Source: DATNPX01 sp036702975 (lineage in GTDB: Bacteria > Cyanobacteriota > Vampirovibrionia > Obscuribacterales > Obscuribacteraceae). From it: a stretch of 51,913 bases of DNA. The stretch lies in the NCBI GenBank assembly GCA_036702975.1, contig DATNPX010000009.1:1-51913 (forward strand), read 5' to 3'. Position numbers and translations under genes: made by a program. Positions 23,927-32,758 of the stretch are shown here, piece by piece. How positions within the stretch are numbered: position 1 is the first letter of the stretch; the number at the start of each line of letters is the position of its first letter. A model generated the notes under the pieces. It was not told the origin of the DNA, did not search any database, and worked only from the letters and a program-made list of their open reading frames with translations.

Positions 23927-26332
23927 ATGTTCGATGGACAGAATTCGCAAAAAGAATCGGACAGCCTTTTTACAAAATGGAAAGACAATCTTCTTCCTGC
24001 TGCGGGCGAATATGTTCATGATGCTTGGAATCACAAGGCGCAGTTTGCTGAACACATAGTTGGCGAAGCGACGACGGCAATAATGGCTGGAGCTGCAGTT
24101 GGTGCGCTTTTACCAGCAAAAGGACCGGCAGGTCTCATCGTCGCTGGTGCTTTCACGATTCCAGTGGCCATTAAAGCTGTAAAAAACTGGCATCAAGCAG
24201 AGCACGACGCCTCTCTTCCTGGCGCGAACAAAGATCAAATTGCACACGATCTCGCTCGTAGTTCAGTTTCGGGCACCGTTGATTTTGGAGTAAACATGCT
24301 TTCCGGCTGGGGTGGCTCGGAGGGCGGCTTTATGCTTGCCCGCACCGATAATGCCCTTGGTGCAGCGGCTCAGTCAAGTCAACGTAACGTCATTGGTATG
24401 GAAAATGAAAGCATCAGGTTTGGTGCCTCTATGGCCAGCAGAATGGCCCGTGGCGCAAAAACCAGTGGAGATGCTAATCCTATAGCTGCAATGAGTGAAG
24501 CTGGTCGTTTTCAGCCAAAACGCCTTGGCGGCGAGACAGTGAGCGAGCAATTTGCCAGTCAGCCCACCAGCCGTCTAGCCTTTAGTGCACGCAGCATAGA
24601 ACCTGAACAAAAAGGATTGTTGGCTCGTCCGCTGGCAAATCTGGCACGCCGCGCTGATCAATACAATGCGGTGCGAAGCAATCTTAATCCTACTGTTTCA
24701 TCTGACGTCGCTCCCGCTTTCACTGCATACAGAGCCACTCTTCATGGGCACACCAAATTCGACGACGGTATGGGAACGGCGGAGGAAAACTATGCCAAAG
24801 CGAAAGAGGGCGGGCTGGATGTTGCATTCCTAACGCCGCACAACCACGACGGTGCGAGGCAGGGTGTTAGTCCCGACGATCCTCGGGCGGCTGCTGAAAA
24901 AGGAGTTCCGATTCTTGCACAATCGCCGGAGGAATATGGCTCTATCATCAGTGCCGCTAAGGCTGCATCGGAGCCAGGAAAGTTCTATGCAGGTTATGGA
25001 ATCGAGGCTGGCACGATTGGACCATCGGGACACGGAGGCGGCGGACACGACCACGGTGGTGATGGGCACGATCATGGTGGCGATGGGCACGATCATGGCG
25101 GTGGTCCTCATGGTCACGAAGAAGGTGATGGTTCTCAAACCGAAGCCAGCGCTCAATCACTGTTCTTTAACGATGCCACCAATTCAGTCGCAGCTGAGAC
25201 GAACCGCCTTCTGGCTCATAGAGATGCCTTTGCAGAGCAAACAACCTCAACTCAATCGGTCGATGGACCGTTTGATCCTCTAGCTGCCGCAAGATTGACT
25301 CACCATGGCGGCGTCAATCACATCAATATTTTTGGTGTCGACAATCTAATTGTTGCCCAACGGCAGCCGCACCCGGTGCAAAATGCTGTCGCTAGTTTAT
25401 TCGGCAGACGCACACCTACTCCGACAATAGAAAACTATCCTGACGGTGACTATGTTGCTCTTTCGGAAATACTGGCAAAGAGTACTGATGTGACGGGACA
25501 AACGCCGATTGTTCAGTTCAATCATCCGCGATTCAGCTCAAATAGTGCAACCGATTACGGTGTGACATCATTCTCCAGCACTCAAGATTGGTTGACCCAA
25601 TTTGTCAAACCCTATGTGCGCTTGCAAGAAGTTGTGAAAGGTGAGGCACTCAATCCGAATCCTGTTGTAGAGACCATGAAACCAGGTGATTTCGATCCTC
25701 AGAGTTTCGCTGGCTACATCGATATGGGTGTGCAAGCAGGACCAACTTATGGACGCGACTCTCACTTCGGTGATCCTGGTGGCAGACCTGCAGGCACTGG
25801 AATTCTGGCAAAGACCCTGGATGAGCCCGGCATTTACGAGGCGCTGCGCAATCGTCGCACATTTGCCACCACCAATTATGCTGATCTGCAAGGCGTGTTA
25901 ACAGCAAACAATGATTCCATATATATGGGAACAGTCTTAGATCAATCTGCTGTGCCGACACTTAATCTGAAGCTAAAAGTTGGTGGCAATATCGATCCAG
26001 GTGCTAAGTATCAAATCAAGCTATTAGCTGATGAACAGATTGGAGATGGAAAAGTTGCAGCGCCAATCAAAACCGTCAATGTAACGGGTGCCGATCTTTT
26101 GAAAACGAATTCGGAAGTGACCTTCGATCCCATTCAACATAAGCTCGGTAATACTTCTGCCTACTATGTAGAAGTCTCGCGAACTGGTTCAGGCAGTGCC
26201 ACCACAGACAACATGCTAACTGCACCGATTTGGGTTGAGCCACTCTCCGGTCAAAAGCATGGACTCTTGACCCACATGATGGTTGGAAATGGAGCTCAAA
26301 CCATCACTTCACCTTGGGTGCCTAAGTTCTAA
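23927..26332 (+). CDS. PHP/CehA-like metallohydrolase-type protein with His-Gly-rich loop
   Basis: 801 residues from the ATG at 23927, chosen over longer starts because GGGGGGAG lies six bases upstream; longer starts overlap glpD. The first 260 residues include a hydrophobic stretch (about 48-80) without a classical signal. From about 270 it resembles the PHP/CehA phosphoesterase family: TLHGHTKFDDGMG (H273, H275), GGLDVAFLTPHNHD (H305, H307) and later IVQFNHPRFSS. Inserted at about 368-402 is a loop of nine His among Gly and Asp (GGDGHDHGGDGHDHGG), encoded by 21-base repeats and likely metal-binding. The C-terminal 120 residues look like a beta-sandwich. Activity is inferred only. Confidence 0.7.
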   Translation: MFDGQNSQKESDSLFTKWKDNLLPAAGEYVHDAWNHKAQFAEHIVGEATTAIMAGAAVGALLPAKGPAGLIVAGAFTIPVAIKAVKNWHQAEHDASLPGANKDQIAHDLARSSVSGTVDFGVNMLSGWGGSEGGFMLARTDNALGAAAQSSQRNVIGMENESIRFGASMASRMARGAKTSGDANPIAAMSEAGRFQPKRLGGETVSEQFASQPTSRLAFSARSIEPEQKGLLARPLANLARRADQYNAVRSNLNPTVSSDVAPAFTAYRATLHGHTKFDDGMGTAEENYAKAKEGGLDVAFLTPHNHDGARQGVSPDDPRAAAEKGVPILAQSPEEYGSIISAAKAASEPGKFYAGYGIEAGTIGPSGHGGGGHDHGGDGHDHGGDGHDHGGGPHGHEEGDGSQTEASAQSLFFNDATNSVAAETNRLLAHRDAFAEQTTSTQSVDGPFDPLAAARLTHHGGVNHINIFGVDNLIVAQRQPHPVQNAVASLFGRRTPTPTIENYPDGDYVALSEILAKSTDVTGQTPIVQFNHPRFSSNSATDYGVTSFSSTQDWLTQFVKPYVRLQEVVKGEALNPNPVVETMKPGDFDPQSFAGYIDMGVQAGPTYGRDSHFGDPGGRPAGTGILAKTLDEPGIYEALRNRRTFATTNYADLQGVLTANNDSIYMGTVLDQSAVPTLNLKLKVGGNIDPGAKYQIKLLADEQIGDGKVAAPIKTVNVTGADLLKTNSEVTFDPIQHKLGNTSAYYVEVSRTGSGSATTDNMLTAPIWVEPLSGQKHGLLTHMMVGNGAQTITSPWVPKF

Positions 26333-26522
26333 TAAGAGCAGAAACGGCAGAACTGCGGTTCGCTCAATTCTTTAAGTTGTGCAAACCGGTCCACGTTGCA
26401 ATTCGTTGCTGGCGAAGACGAGCGACCTGTTTTGGATTTGAAATGGGATTAGAATGCTAGGACCTCGACTCCCTTTGAGTCGAGTAATCGGTACTTTGGT
26501 GTCTGGCTTCATCGGAATTTCA

Positions 26523-27095
26523 ATGACTAATGCAGTAATTGTCCACGGTTCTCCTACTCACGAAGAGTATTACGATGAGAACTATCCTTCATGCAGCAAC
26601 TCTCACTGGGTTCCGTGGTTGCAGAAACAGTTGTTGATAAGAAATATTCCAGCCGCCACGCCCGAGATGCCGGATGCTTGGAATCCACAGTATCCAATAT
26701 GGCAGCGCGAGTTTGAAAGATTTGACATCAACGATGAAACGATCCTTGTAGGACACAGTTGTGGTGGTGGATTTCTCTTGCGTTGGCTGAGCGAACATCG
26801 CGATGTTCGAGTTGGGAAAGTAATCCTCATTGCCCCGTGGCTTGACCCGCAAGAGCGCAGAGCGCCCCAGTTTTTTGAATTCGACTTAGACCGCAAGTTG
26901 GCTTCGCGAACTAAAGGTCTCATCGTTATGAACTCCGATAACGATATTGAGGAAGTTCAAGAAACCGTGCGCATAGTCCTTGAAGAACTCGATGATGTCG
27001 ACTATAGAGAGTTTCACGAATATGGGCATTTCTGTGCCGACGATCTAGGCGGTGACGCCTTTCCCGAACTAATGGAGCTAATTGTCGGCGCGTAG
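26523..27095 (+). CDS. RBBP9/YdeN-like serine hydrolase
   Basis: Small alpha/beta hydrolase of 190 residues from the ATG at 26523. That start puts the first strand (NAVIVHGSPT) at the N-terminus as in the RBBP9/YdeN family; a longer frame from 26454 adds 23 residues that look unlike the family. The nucleophile elbow is VGHSCGGGFLLRWL with S79, followed by VGKVILIAPWLDP. The acid is probably in MNSDNDIEEV and the histidine in YREFHEYGHF near the end. Cytoplasmic; substrate unknown. 190 bases after the PHP-type gene with no terminator seen. Confidence 0.82.
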   Translation: MTNAVIVHGSPTHEEYYDENYPSCSNSHWVPWLQKQLLIRNIPAATPEMPDAWNPQYPIWQREFERFDINDETILVGHSCGGGFLLRWLSEHRDVRVGKVILIAPWLDPQERRAPQFFEFDLDRKLASRTKGLIVMNSDNDIEEVQETVRIVLEELDDVDYREFHEYGHFCADDLGGDAFPELMELIVGA

Positions 27096-27391
27096 CTTGG
27101 CGATCTGCTGGTTATGTCGGCCCAGTGGCTGTTTTGCGCCTTGTAAGAAATCTTCGAAAATTTATTTCTTTCTCCCAAAGTCCCCATCGCCTGTGGCTTT
27201 CGCCTGATTTTGCGTTCATTTTCGGCAGCGCCGCTGCAGCGGCAAAAATTAGAGATTTGATGAAATTACGTAGAAAGTCGTAGGGCGGGGTCATGCGGAT
27301 GTCATAGCTGGATGACAAAGTATCAACATTCAAAGCGGCGCCATGAACAACGGCAACCGACGAGAACTTAAACGAACTTTCTAGCCAGGTG

Positions 27392-28657
27392 ATGAGCAAA
27401 ATGAGCAGACATGAATCTCCAAGACAGCACTTCGACAATGTTGAGCACCAGCTGAACAAAGATTTGGCAAATGGTCATGAAATCAAAGCCGCTAGCTTGC
27501 TTTTAGATGAGTTTGGCAAAAATCCAGAAGAAGCGAGAGCCCTAGTCAAGCGGGCAATGGCGTTGCCGAGCTCTGACACTCTCCTCCACCTGAATATCGA
27601 TAAAAACGGCGATATTTTTGTTTGGGACTCCACCGAACGCAATGGCATCTATGCGGGTCACGCTGAAGACCTGATCCCTAAACAAGATTGTCCGCCAGCT
27701 GCTCCCCCTGTGGCCGATGTGCCACCGCCCGCGGCACCGCTGCCGCCGGCATCAGATGTACCTCCTCCCCCACCACCGCTGCCGGCGCCGGAACAAATCC
27801 CCCACCCAGAAGTTCCGGCACCGGCGGTTTGCGTGGCAGACCACAAATTCCAGGGATTGAACCTCGGCTTGGTCCGTTTGGGTGTATTTGACCACAAGTC
27901 TTTCGGAGTTGGGGTCAATGTTGGAATCGCCAAAGCCGATGGAATGATCGGTGGACATACCGGAGTCGATGCCCGTGTTGGATTGCCAACCTTAGGAGCC
28001 TGTGCCGCTGGCGGAATGGATGTAAACGACACCGGCTTGCACGCAGGCGGCAAAGCCAGAGTCAACGTTGCTAATATCGTCGGCGGTGGCGCCGAAACTG
28101 CAGTAGGACTTGGACCAGTATCTTACGCCAGAGCAGAAGCCGATGGTGAAGCCTTCGGGGCACATGCATCAAGTGAGACCAGTGTTGTTGCAAATGATCA
28201 GGGCGTCTTCGCCAATCACTCAGCGGAAGCCGGTTACTTAAATTGGGTCGGTGTCAGCAACAAGGCTCATGCAAACATAAGCGGTGATAGCAGCGCCGGT
28301 TCCAGCGCCAAGGTTTATGTCGGACCAGCAAGCATTGAAACTGGTGGCGGTGTGGAAACAGATAACAATACAGTAGTTCGCTCAGGCGGTTATCTCGATT
28401 TCGGTTCGGGAACGCAGCATGGTACCTTGCATGGAGAAGTGCAAGTGGGACCAAGCGGTGATGTAAGAGGATCGATCGGCGCCACCAATCACGATGATGC
28501 TAACCCAAGCGATTGGCAAAGTGGTACTGTCCAAGCCGGTGTCGGCATCAGCGGTATAGGTGTTCGGGCTATCGACGCAAATCCAAATGGAGTGAAAATC
28601 TCACCACTTGGAGTCGGTCGTGACTATCAGCCGCAACAACCTCAACAGCCGCAATAA
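27392..28657 (+). CDS. hypothetical proline-rich / glycine-rich protein
   Basis: 421 residues, no recognised family. N-terminal 100 residues form a small helical domain (ASLLLDEFGKNPEEARALVK). A poly-proline linker follows at about 104-147, with runs such as PPPPPPLPAPEQIP. The C-terminal 270 residues are Gly/Ala/Val-rich with alternating polar residues (GVGVNVGIAKADGMIGGHTG), suggesting a repetitive beta structure. No signal peptide. GTG (27389), ATG (27392) and ATG (27401) are all possible starts and none has a strong ribosome-binding site. The 296 bases upstream hold no gene; a perfect 14-base palindrome GCCGCTGCAGCGGC lies within them. Confidence 0.65.
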   Translation: MSKMSRHESPRQHFDNVEHQLNKDLANGHEIKAASLLLDEFGKNPEEARALVKRAMALPSSDTLLHLNIDKNGDIFVWDSTERNGIYAGHAEDLIPKQDCPPAAPPVADVPPPAAPLPPASDVPPPPPPLPAPEQIPHPEVPAPAVCVADHKFQGLNLGLVRLGVFDHKSFGVGVNVGIAKADGMIGGHTGVDARVGLPTLGACAAGGMDVNDTGLHAGGKARVNVANIVGGGAETAVGLGPVSYARAEADGEAFGAHASSETSVVANDQGVFANHSAEAGYLNWVGVSNKAHANISGDSSAGSSAKVYVGPASIETGGGVETDNNTVVRSGGYLDFGSGTQHGTLHGEVQVGPSGDVRGSIGATNHDDANPSDWQSGTVQAGVGISGIGVRAIDANPNGVKISPLGVGRDYQPQQPQQPQ

Positions 28658-28667
28658 TCTAGTTGCG

Positions 28668-29447
28668 CTAGGTCGTAACTGACTTGATGAACTCTGCGCT
28701 CTTAGCCAAAACAGCTTCTGCTTGATCGCTGTGTGGTGAATGACGACAGTTGGAGAGTACGAGTAGTTCCGTATTTGGTGTCACGGCTTTGATGGCGTCC
28801 AATTGTGCAAGAGTGCCGTACTGGTCATCCTCACCCTGGATTGCCAGTATCGGGCACCGGATGGTTCGAATCTCACCCTCGATGTTCCAGTCTCTGAATG
28901 AAGCATCAAGCCATATATCGTTCCATCCCCAGAATGTTTTTTCTGCGTCTGTGTGATGAGGTTGTAACTTTTTTCCGAGGTCGCCGTTCTTAAAGTCATC
29001 TTTGGCTTCAAGAATTCCTTCGATGGTTATCTCTTCGACGAAGACGTGTGGTGCTTCAAGAATAACTCCGAGAGGCTTGGCTGGATACTTTGCCGCGTAG
29101 AGCAATGCAATTGTCGCTCCATCGCTATGACCGAAAAGTATTGGTCTGGTTATCTTGAATTGTTCGAGCACTTTCGGAAGAACTTCGTATCCCTCGTGGT
29201 GCAGGTAAAACTTGTCGCGTTTTTCTCGCAGTACTTCCGACCGTCCGTATCCGTACCGTGAATACAGCAAAACTGAGCAACCAGTAGCTTCAGCCAGTTT
29301 GGATGGAAACTTGTGCCAGAGATTCATCGAACCAAGACCTGAATGCAGCATCACAATAGTCGCGCCTTCATTGGTGCGCGATTCTATGAACAACGTTTCC
29401 AGTAGTCTTCCTGCGATCGGAATGGTTGAAGTCGCAGTATTCAGCAT
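28668..29447 (-). CDS. alpha/beta hydrolase
   Basis: 259 residues, usual length for the fold. The oxyanion strand is VMLHSGLGSMNLW, the nucleophile elbow LFGHSDGATIALLYA, the acid in IQGEDDQYGT and the histidine in SNCRHSPHSDQ near the C-terminus, so the triad is complete. No signal peptide. The sequence resembles small-ester or epoxide hydrolases of the BioH/MhpC type, but the substrate is unknown. It is the third gene of a leftward group after DUF1800 and DUF1501, 37 bases from the latter. Start codon clear, ribosome-binding site weak. Confidence 0.85.
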   Translation of the reverse strand: MLNTATSTIPIAGRLLETLFIESRTNEGATIVMLHSGLGSMNLWHKFPSKLAEATGCSVLLYSRYGYGRSEVLREKRDKFYLHHEGYEVLPKVLEQFKITRPILFGHSDGATIALLYAAKYPAKPLGVILEAPHVFVEEITIEGILEAKDDFKNGDLGKKLQPHHTDAEKTFWGWNDIWLDASFRDWNIEGEIRTIRCPILAIQGEDDQYGTLAQLDAIKAVTPNTELLVLSNCRHSPHSDQAEAVLAKSAEFIKSVTT

Positions 29448-29450
29448 CTG

Positions 29451-29478
29451 ATTTAGTTACCAGGATTTAGTTACCAGT
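29451..29478. repeat. 14-bp direct duplication
   Basis: ATTTAGTTACCAG(G/T) occurs twice head to tail in the 37-base gap between the DUF1501 gene and the alpha/beta hydrolase gene. It is probably slippage; it may space or tune translation of the hydrolase. Confidence 0.8.
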
Positions 29479-29484
29479 GCGATT

Positions 29485-30747
29485 CTATGCACGCACAAAT
29501 GGGTCTCCGCTGTATCGGAAGTCCGGAAAGACTTTCGCCATCTGCTGGCGAGAGAGGCTCAGATGGTCGCCGATCAGTGACGATATAACGGTTCTGAAAT
29601 CTGTGCTTGTCGGGAGGTCTCTTTGTTCGTGGAGAGCTCCTGGCGTCAAGCCTGCCCAACGTCCGTAAACTTTGCCGCCAGCAACGTCCTTTCCCAGCAA
29701 CCACATTACATTTCCGTGTCCGTGATCGGTGCCGCCATTGCCATTTTCTTTGGCGGTTCTTCCGAACTCAGACATTACTATGATCTGGGTGTTTTTGTAC
29801 ATGGGACCGAGTCCATTTATAAGATCAGCTAATCCAGCTCCGAGTGGAGTCAAGTGATTGGCAAGTTGTCCCTGGGCTGATCCTTCGTTGATGTGTGTGT
29901 CCCAACCGCCAAAGTCAACGAAAGCTACCTGAACCGAAGGATCATGTCGAAAGAGTGCGGATATCTGTTTGCCGAAGTAGTTGAAATTCTTCGGCAACGG
30001 CGCGCCCTTGTTTGCGATCATTTGCTCGCGCGACATCGGATCGTTTTGCTCTGCCTCAGCTTTCTGCATGGCATCTGCTACTTCCTTGTGCGCTGCCATG
30101 CCTTCTGAATAGACATGACTCAATTCGTCCTTTCTGCCGCTGTAAAGTTGCTCGAATGCGGAACCGATCGCCGGACGATCTACTGCCATTTTTCGAGTCT
30201 TAGCTTCTTGCGCGACGGTGGCTATGTTGGCGGGACCAGACATGATACGTGGCAGTATGGGTCCGATGCTCACGGCTTGCACTGGAGATTTTCTAGTCGG
30301 CAGTTCTTGTACAAGTCTGTTCAACCAGCCAGTGTTGATGTTCTTTAGGCCTGGAACGCCGCTTTCCATGTAATCTTGCGCGTCGAAGTGCGAACGTGTG
30401 CTGTCGGGCGAACCAGCAGCGTGCACGAAAGCCAAACTGCGCTCTTGCCAGAACGGCATCAGTGGCGCAAGTGCTGGGTGCAAACCGAAGTAACCGTCGA
30501 GGTCTATTACACCTCGCTGATCGCCGGGCTTTTGCAGCGCTATTTTCGGCCGAATCTGTTGGTAGGTGGCGTCCGCATAAGGCACCACGACGTTGAGACC
30601 ATCCATTCCTCCACGCAATAACACGACGATCAATTTTTTTGAATATGGATCATCGTTTCCATTGCTGAAGGCCCAGACCCGACTGTGCGGGACTAAAAGG
30701 CTGGCTGAAGTAGCGGCTGCAAGTTGCAAAAATTGACGACGGTTCAT
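29485..30747 (-). CDS. DUF1501 family protein, Tat-type signal
   Basis: 420 residues. The N-terminus MNRRQFLQLAAATSASLLVP has the twin-arginine pattern (RRQFLQL), so export in folded form is likely. The family signature LIVVLLRGGMDGLNVVVPY follows, with FDAQDYMESG, VDFGGWDTH and VMSEFGRTAKENG, the last resembling the metal-site region of alkaline-phosphatase/sulfatase-fold proteins. Function of DUF1501 is not established. It sits 17 bases after the DUF1800 gene, the usual order for this pair across many phyla, and has an AGAGGAAG ribosome-binding site. The two are probably exported together. Confidence 0.93.
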   Translation of the reverse strand: MNRRQFLQLAAATSASLLVPHSRVWAFSNGNDDPYSKKLIVVLLRGGMDGLNVVVPYADATYQQIRPKIALQKPGDQRGVIDLDGYFGLHPALAPLMPFWQERSLAFVHAAGSPDSTRSHFDAQDYMESGVPGLKNINTGWLNRLVQELPTRKSPVQAVSIGPILPRIMSGPANIATVAQEAKTRKMAVDRPAIGSAFEQLYSGRKDELSHVYSEGMAAHKEVADAMQKAEAEQNDPMSREQMIANKGAPLPKNFNYFGKQISALFRHDPSVQVAFVDFGGWDTHINEGSAQGQLANHLTPLGAGLADLINGLGPMYKNTQIIVMSEFGRTAKENGNGGTDHGHGNVMWLLGKDVAGGKVYGRWAGLTPGALHEQRDLPTSTDFRTVISSLIGDHLSLSRQQMAKVFPDFRYSGDPFVRA

Positions 30748-30764
30748 AACGCTTCCTCTTCCGT

Positions 30765-32357
30765 TTAATAACGCATAAACTCTGGGCTTCCAAGAAGCAA
30801 AGCTGAGCGCAGCTCTTCGGGCTGCTTGGCTACGGTGGCGACAGTCTGTGATGAGAATTTGCCACCGCTAATAGTGTCACCTAGCATTCTGTATTCTGGC
30901 GGATCGAATTGATAGCCGGCAAGGTTTCCGTTACCGATGGCAGTTGCGAAATTCAGCCGGCGCAGTAGTGCATCCGGATTCATCCAAGCTTCCTTGGTGT
31001 TTTTATAACCGTCAGGAGTCAGGCATCCGTATATTGGTTGTCCTTGTTGTTGCAAAAACTGATTAAGAACATCTGCACGGTCACCTGGCAAACCGGAAGC
31101 CCTCATTGTCGAGACGACATATCTGAACGGACTCTTGTATTTACTGTGCTCGTATTTCGGGTCCCAAAACTCTTGGCTGTTCAACATCGTTTGCATAACA
31201 AGCTTGATGTTTCCGTCAGTTTGCATGAAACGCTGAGCCAATCTATTGACCAGGCTTGGTGGTGGATTGTCGGCGACAAAATATTGCGCCAGTTGGAATG
31301 CAATGTGGTGCGCGGTGGCTGGCTGTGCAGCGAGCAAGTCAAGCGCTTCTTCAATCTCTCCTTCGCCACCACCCTTGATGTGGTGCCCGAGCAGGACCTT
31401 ATCGCTGAAATCATGACGGTTTGGATCAAAGGCGGCGCCAAATGGTCCGACCATTTCAAGGCGCTGATTGTATTTCGCTCTTGGACCAGCCAGTCCGAGA
31501 CCAGTTAGGATGCGGGCAAGCTCGATTACATCCTTTTGTGTATAACCACCGTCCACGCCGAGCGTGTGCAATTCCATTAGTTCGCGTGCATAGTTTTCGT
31601 TTAAGCCAGTTTTCTTTGCTCGAGCTCCGTTTGATTTTGGATCTGTGTTTTGCCAATTATCCAGATAGAACAGCATTGCGGGATGGTGGCAGGTGGCGCC
31701 GAGCAGATCTCTGAACCGTCCAAGTGCATACGGTCTTATTGCCTGTTGCTCATATGGTCCGCAAAGTACGCGGTCAAGCCCTTTTCCTGTAAAAACGTTG
31801 AAGTGGTTATACCAGAAGTCGGTCATTACTTCTTGCAGTTGGTTTGGACTGTCGATTGCGCGCTGCAATTTGGCGGTTTTGTAGGCACCTTCTGTCTCCA
31901 TATAGAAGCGCTTGATTGCGCGCTTTGCCTCGGTGAAATCAGCTTTATTCGAGTTTTCCTGCTTCTTTATTTGTTGGGCCTCTTTTCGCATTTCTTGAAA
32001 TCGCTGAATCAAGCCCGCAGCGTTTTGATTGAGAACCTGGAATCGCTCGTCGCTTACTAGCGGATCGGCTAGAGGCTGAGGATTTAATTGTTCGTCGATA
32101 TAGCGCTCGATTCCGATCTGTCTTACGTGCTCGATGTCCCCAGGACGCGGTCCGAATGCCATTCTATTGAGTGCGTGGATGATGTCTGCGTTCGCCTCTA
32201 CTGTTGCTTGTCCTTCGTTTGAGTTTGCTTTGGCTTTGTTTGTCGCATTTTTGTTTGAAGCTTTCTTTGAAGCCGTGTTTGTCGCCGCGAAGGTTTCCAG
32301 TCTGCAGTTTGTGCTCAGAAACAGGGTCGCGGCGAACAGGCAGAATAGTTTTTTCAT
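30765..32357 (-). CDS. DUF1800 family protein
   Basis: About 530 residues from the ATG at 32357, which opens a signal peptide (MKKLFCLFAATLFLSTNCRL); a start seven codons earlier is less likely. DUF1800 features: ALNRMAFGPRPGDIEHVRQ near residue 65, FWYNHFNVF, and NENYARELMELHTLGVDGGY in the middle, then PDGYKNTKEAWMNPDALLRR. The biochemical role is unknown; with DUF1501 it forms a conserved secreted pair. A cysteine after the hydrophobic run could be lipidated, but the lipobox is poor. First gene of the leftward group. Confidence 0.93.
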   Translation of the reverse strand: MKKLFCLFAATLFLSTNCRLETFAATNTASKKASNKNATNKAKANSNEGQATVEANADIIHALNRMAFGPRPGDIEHVRQIGIERYIDEQLNPQPLADPLVSDERFQVLNQNAAGLIQRFQEMRKEAQQIKKQENSNKADFTEAKRAIKRFYMETEGAYKTAKLQRAIDSPNQLQEVMTDFWYNHFNVFTGKGLDRVLCGPYEQQAIRPYALGRFRDLLGATCHHPAMLFYLDNWQNTDPKSNGARAKKTGLNENYARELMELHTLGVDGGYTQKDVIELARILTGLGLAGPRAKYNQRLEMVGPFGAAFDPNRHDFSDKVLLGHHIKGGGEGEIEEALDLLAAQPATAHHIAFQLAQYFVADNPPPSLVNRLAQRFMQTDGNIKLVMQTMLNSQEFWDPKYEHSKYKSPFRYVVSTMRASGLPGDRADVLNQFLQQQGQPIYGCLTPDGYKNTKEAWMNPDALLRRLNFATAIGNGNLAGYQFDPPEYRMLGDTISGGKFSSQTVATVAKQPEELRSALLLGSPEFMRY

Positions 32358-32758
32358 GGAGGCACGTCCCTCAAGCAAATTGCCATAGTTACGCTGTTTT
32401 CGGTGGCTACCAAGGCCGACCGACCAGAAGAATTACCGTTATAAGTTGATACGTATGGAGGGCGAGAAAGGTTCAATCGATTTTGATTAAATTTTGACTT
32501 TTGCATATTAACTGGTGAAGCGTGTGCATTCTGTGGATCTTTCAGGTTAAAGCTTTAAGCTCATTGATCACACCGCGCTCGGCAAGTCATAGCAGGAGAA
32601 TGCCTCAGTCGGGAAGATATTGCTTATAGACTTGGGGAAAAGGATAGAGCGCCGCCGCTGATATTCAGTTATCTTCGAAGTTACAACTCATTTGTGATCA
32701 GTATCTAGGCATCCGGGTTTAGAGTGAGGGTGGTTGATGCCGCCGTAAGGAGCGACCG
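32358..32758. other. 401-bp divergent promoter region
   Basis: No gene seen. It separates the DUF1800 operon from the TonB-C gene. A plausible rightward promoter is TTGATT (32483-32488), 17 bases, TATTAA (32506-32511), which would give a leader of about 240 bases before the GTG at 32759. Confidence 0.4.

Noticed and set aside
25030..25125. 21-bp repeats as a CRISPR or VNTR locus outside genes
   Set aside because: They are in frame inside the PHP-type gene and encode the Gly-Asp-His loop; no spacers.
27112..27459. 115-codon minus-strand frame in the gap before the proline-rich gene
   Set aside because: Overlaps the start of the plus-strand gene, has no ribosome-binding site and no recognisable segment.
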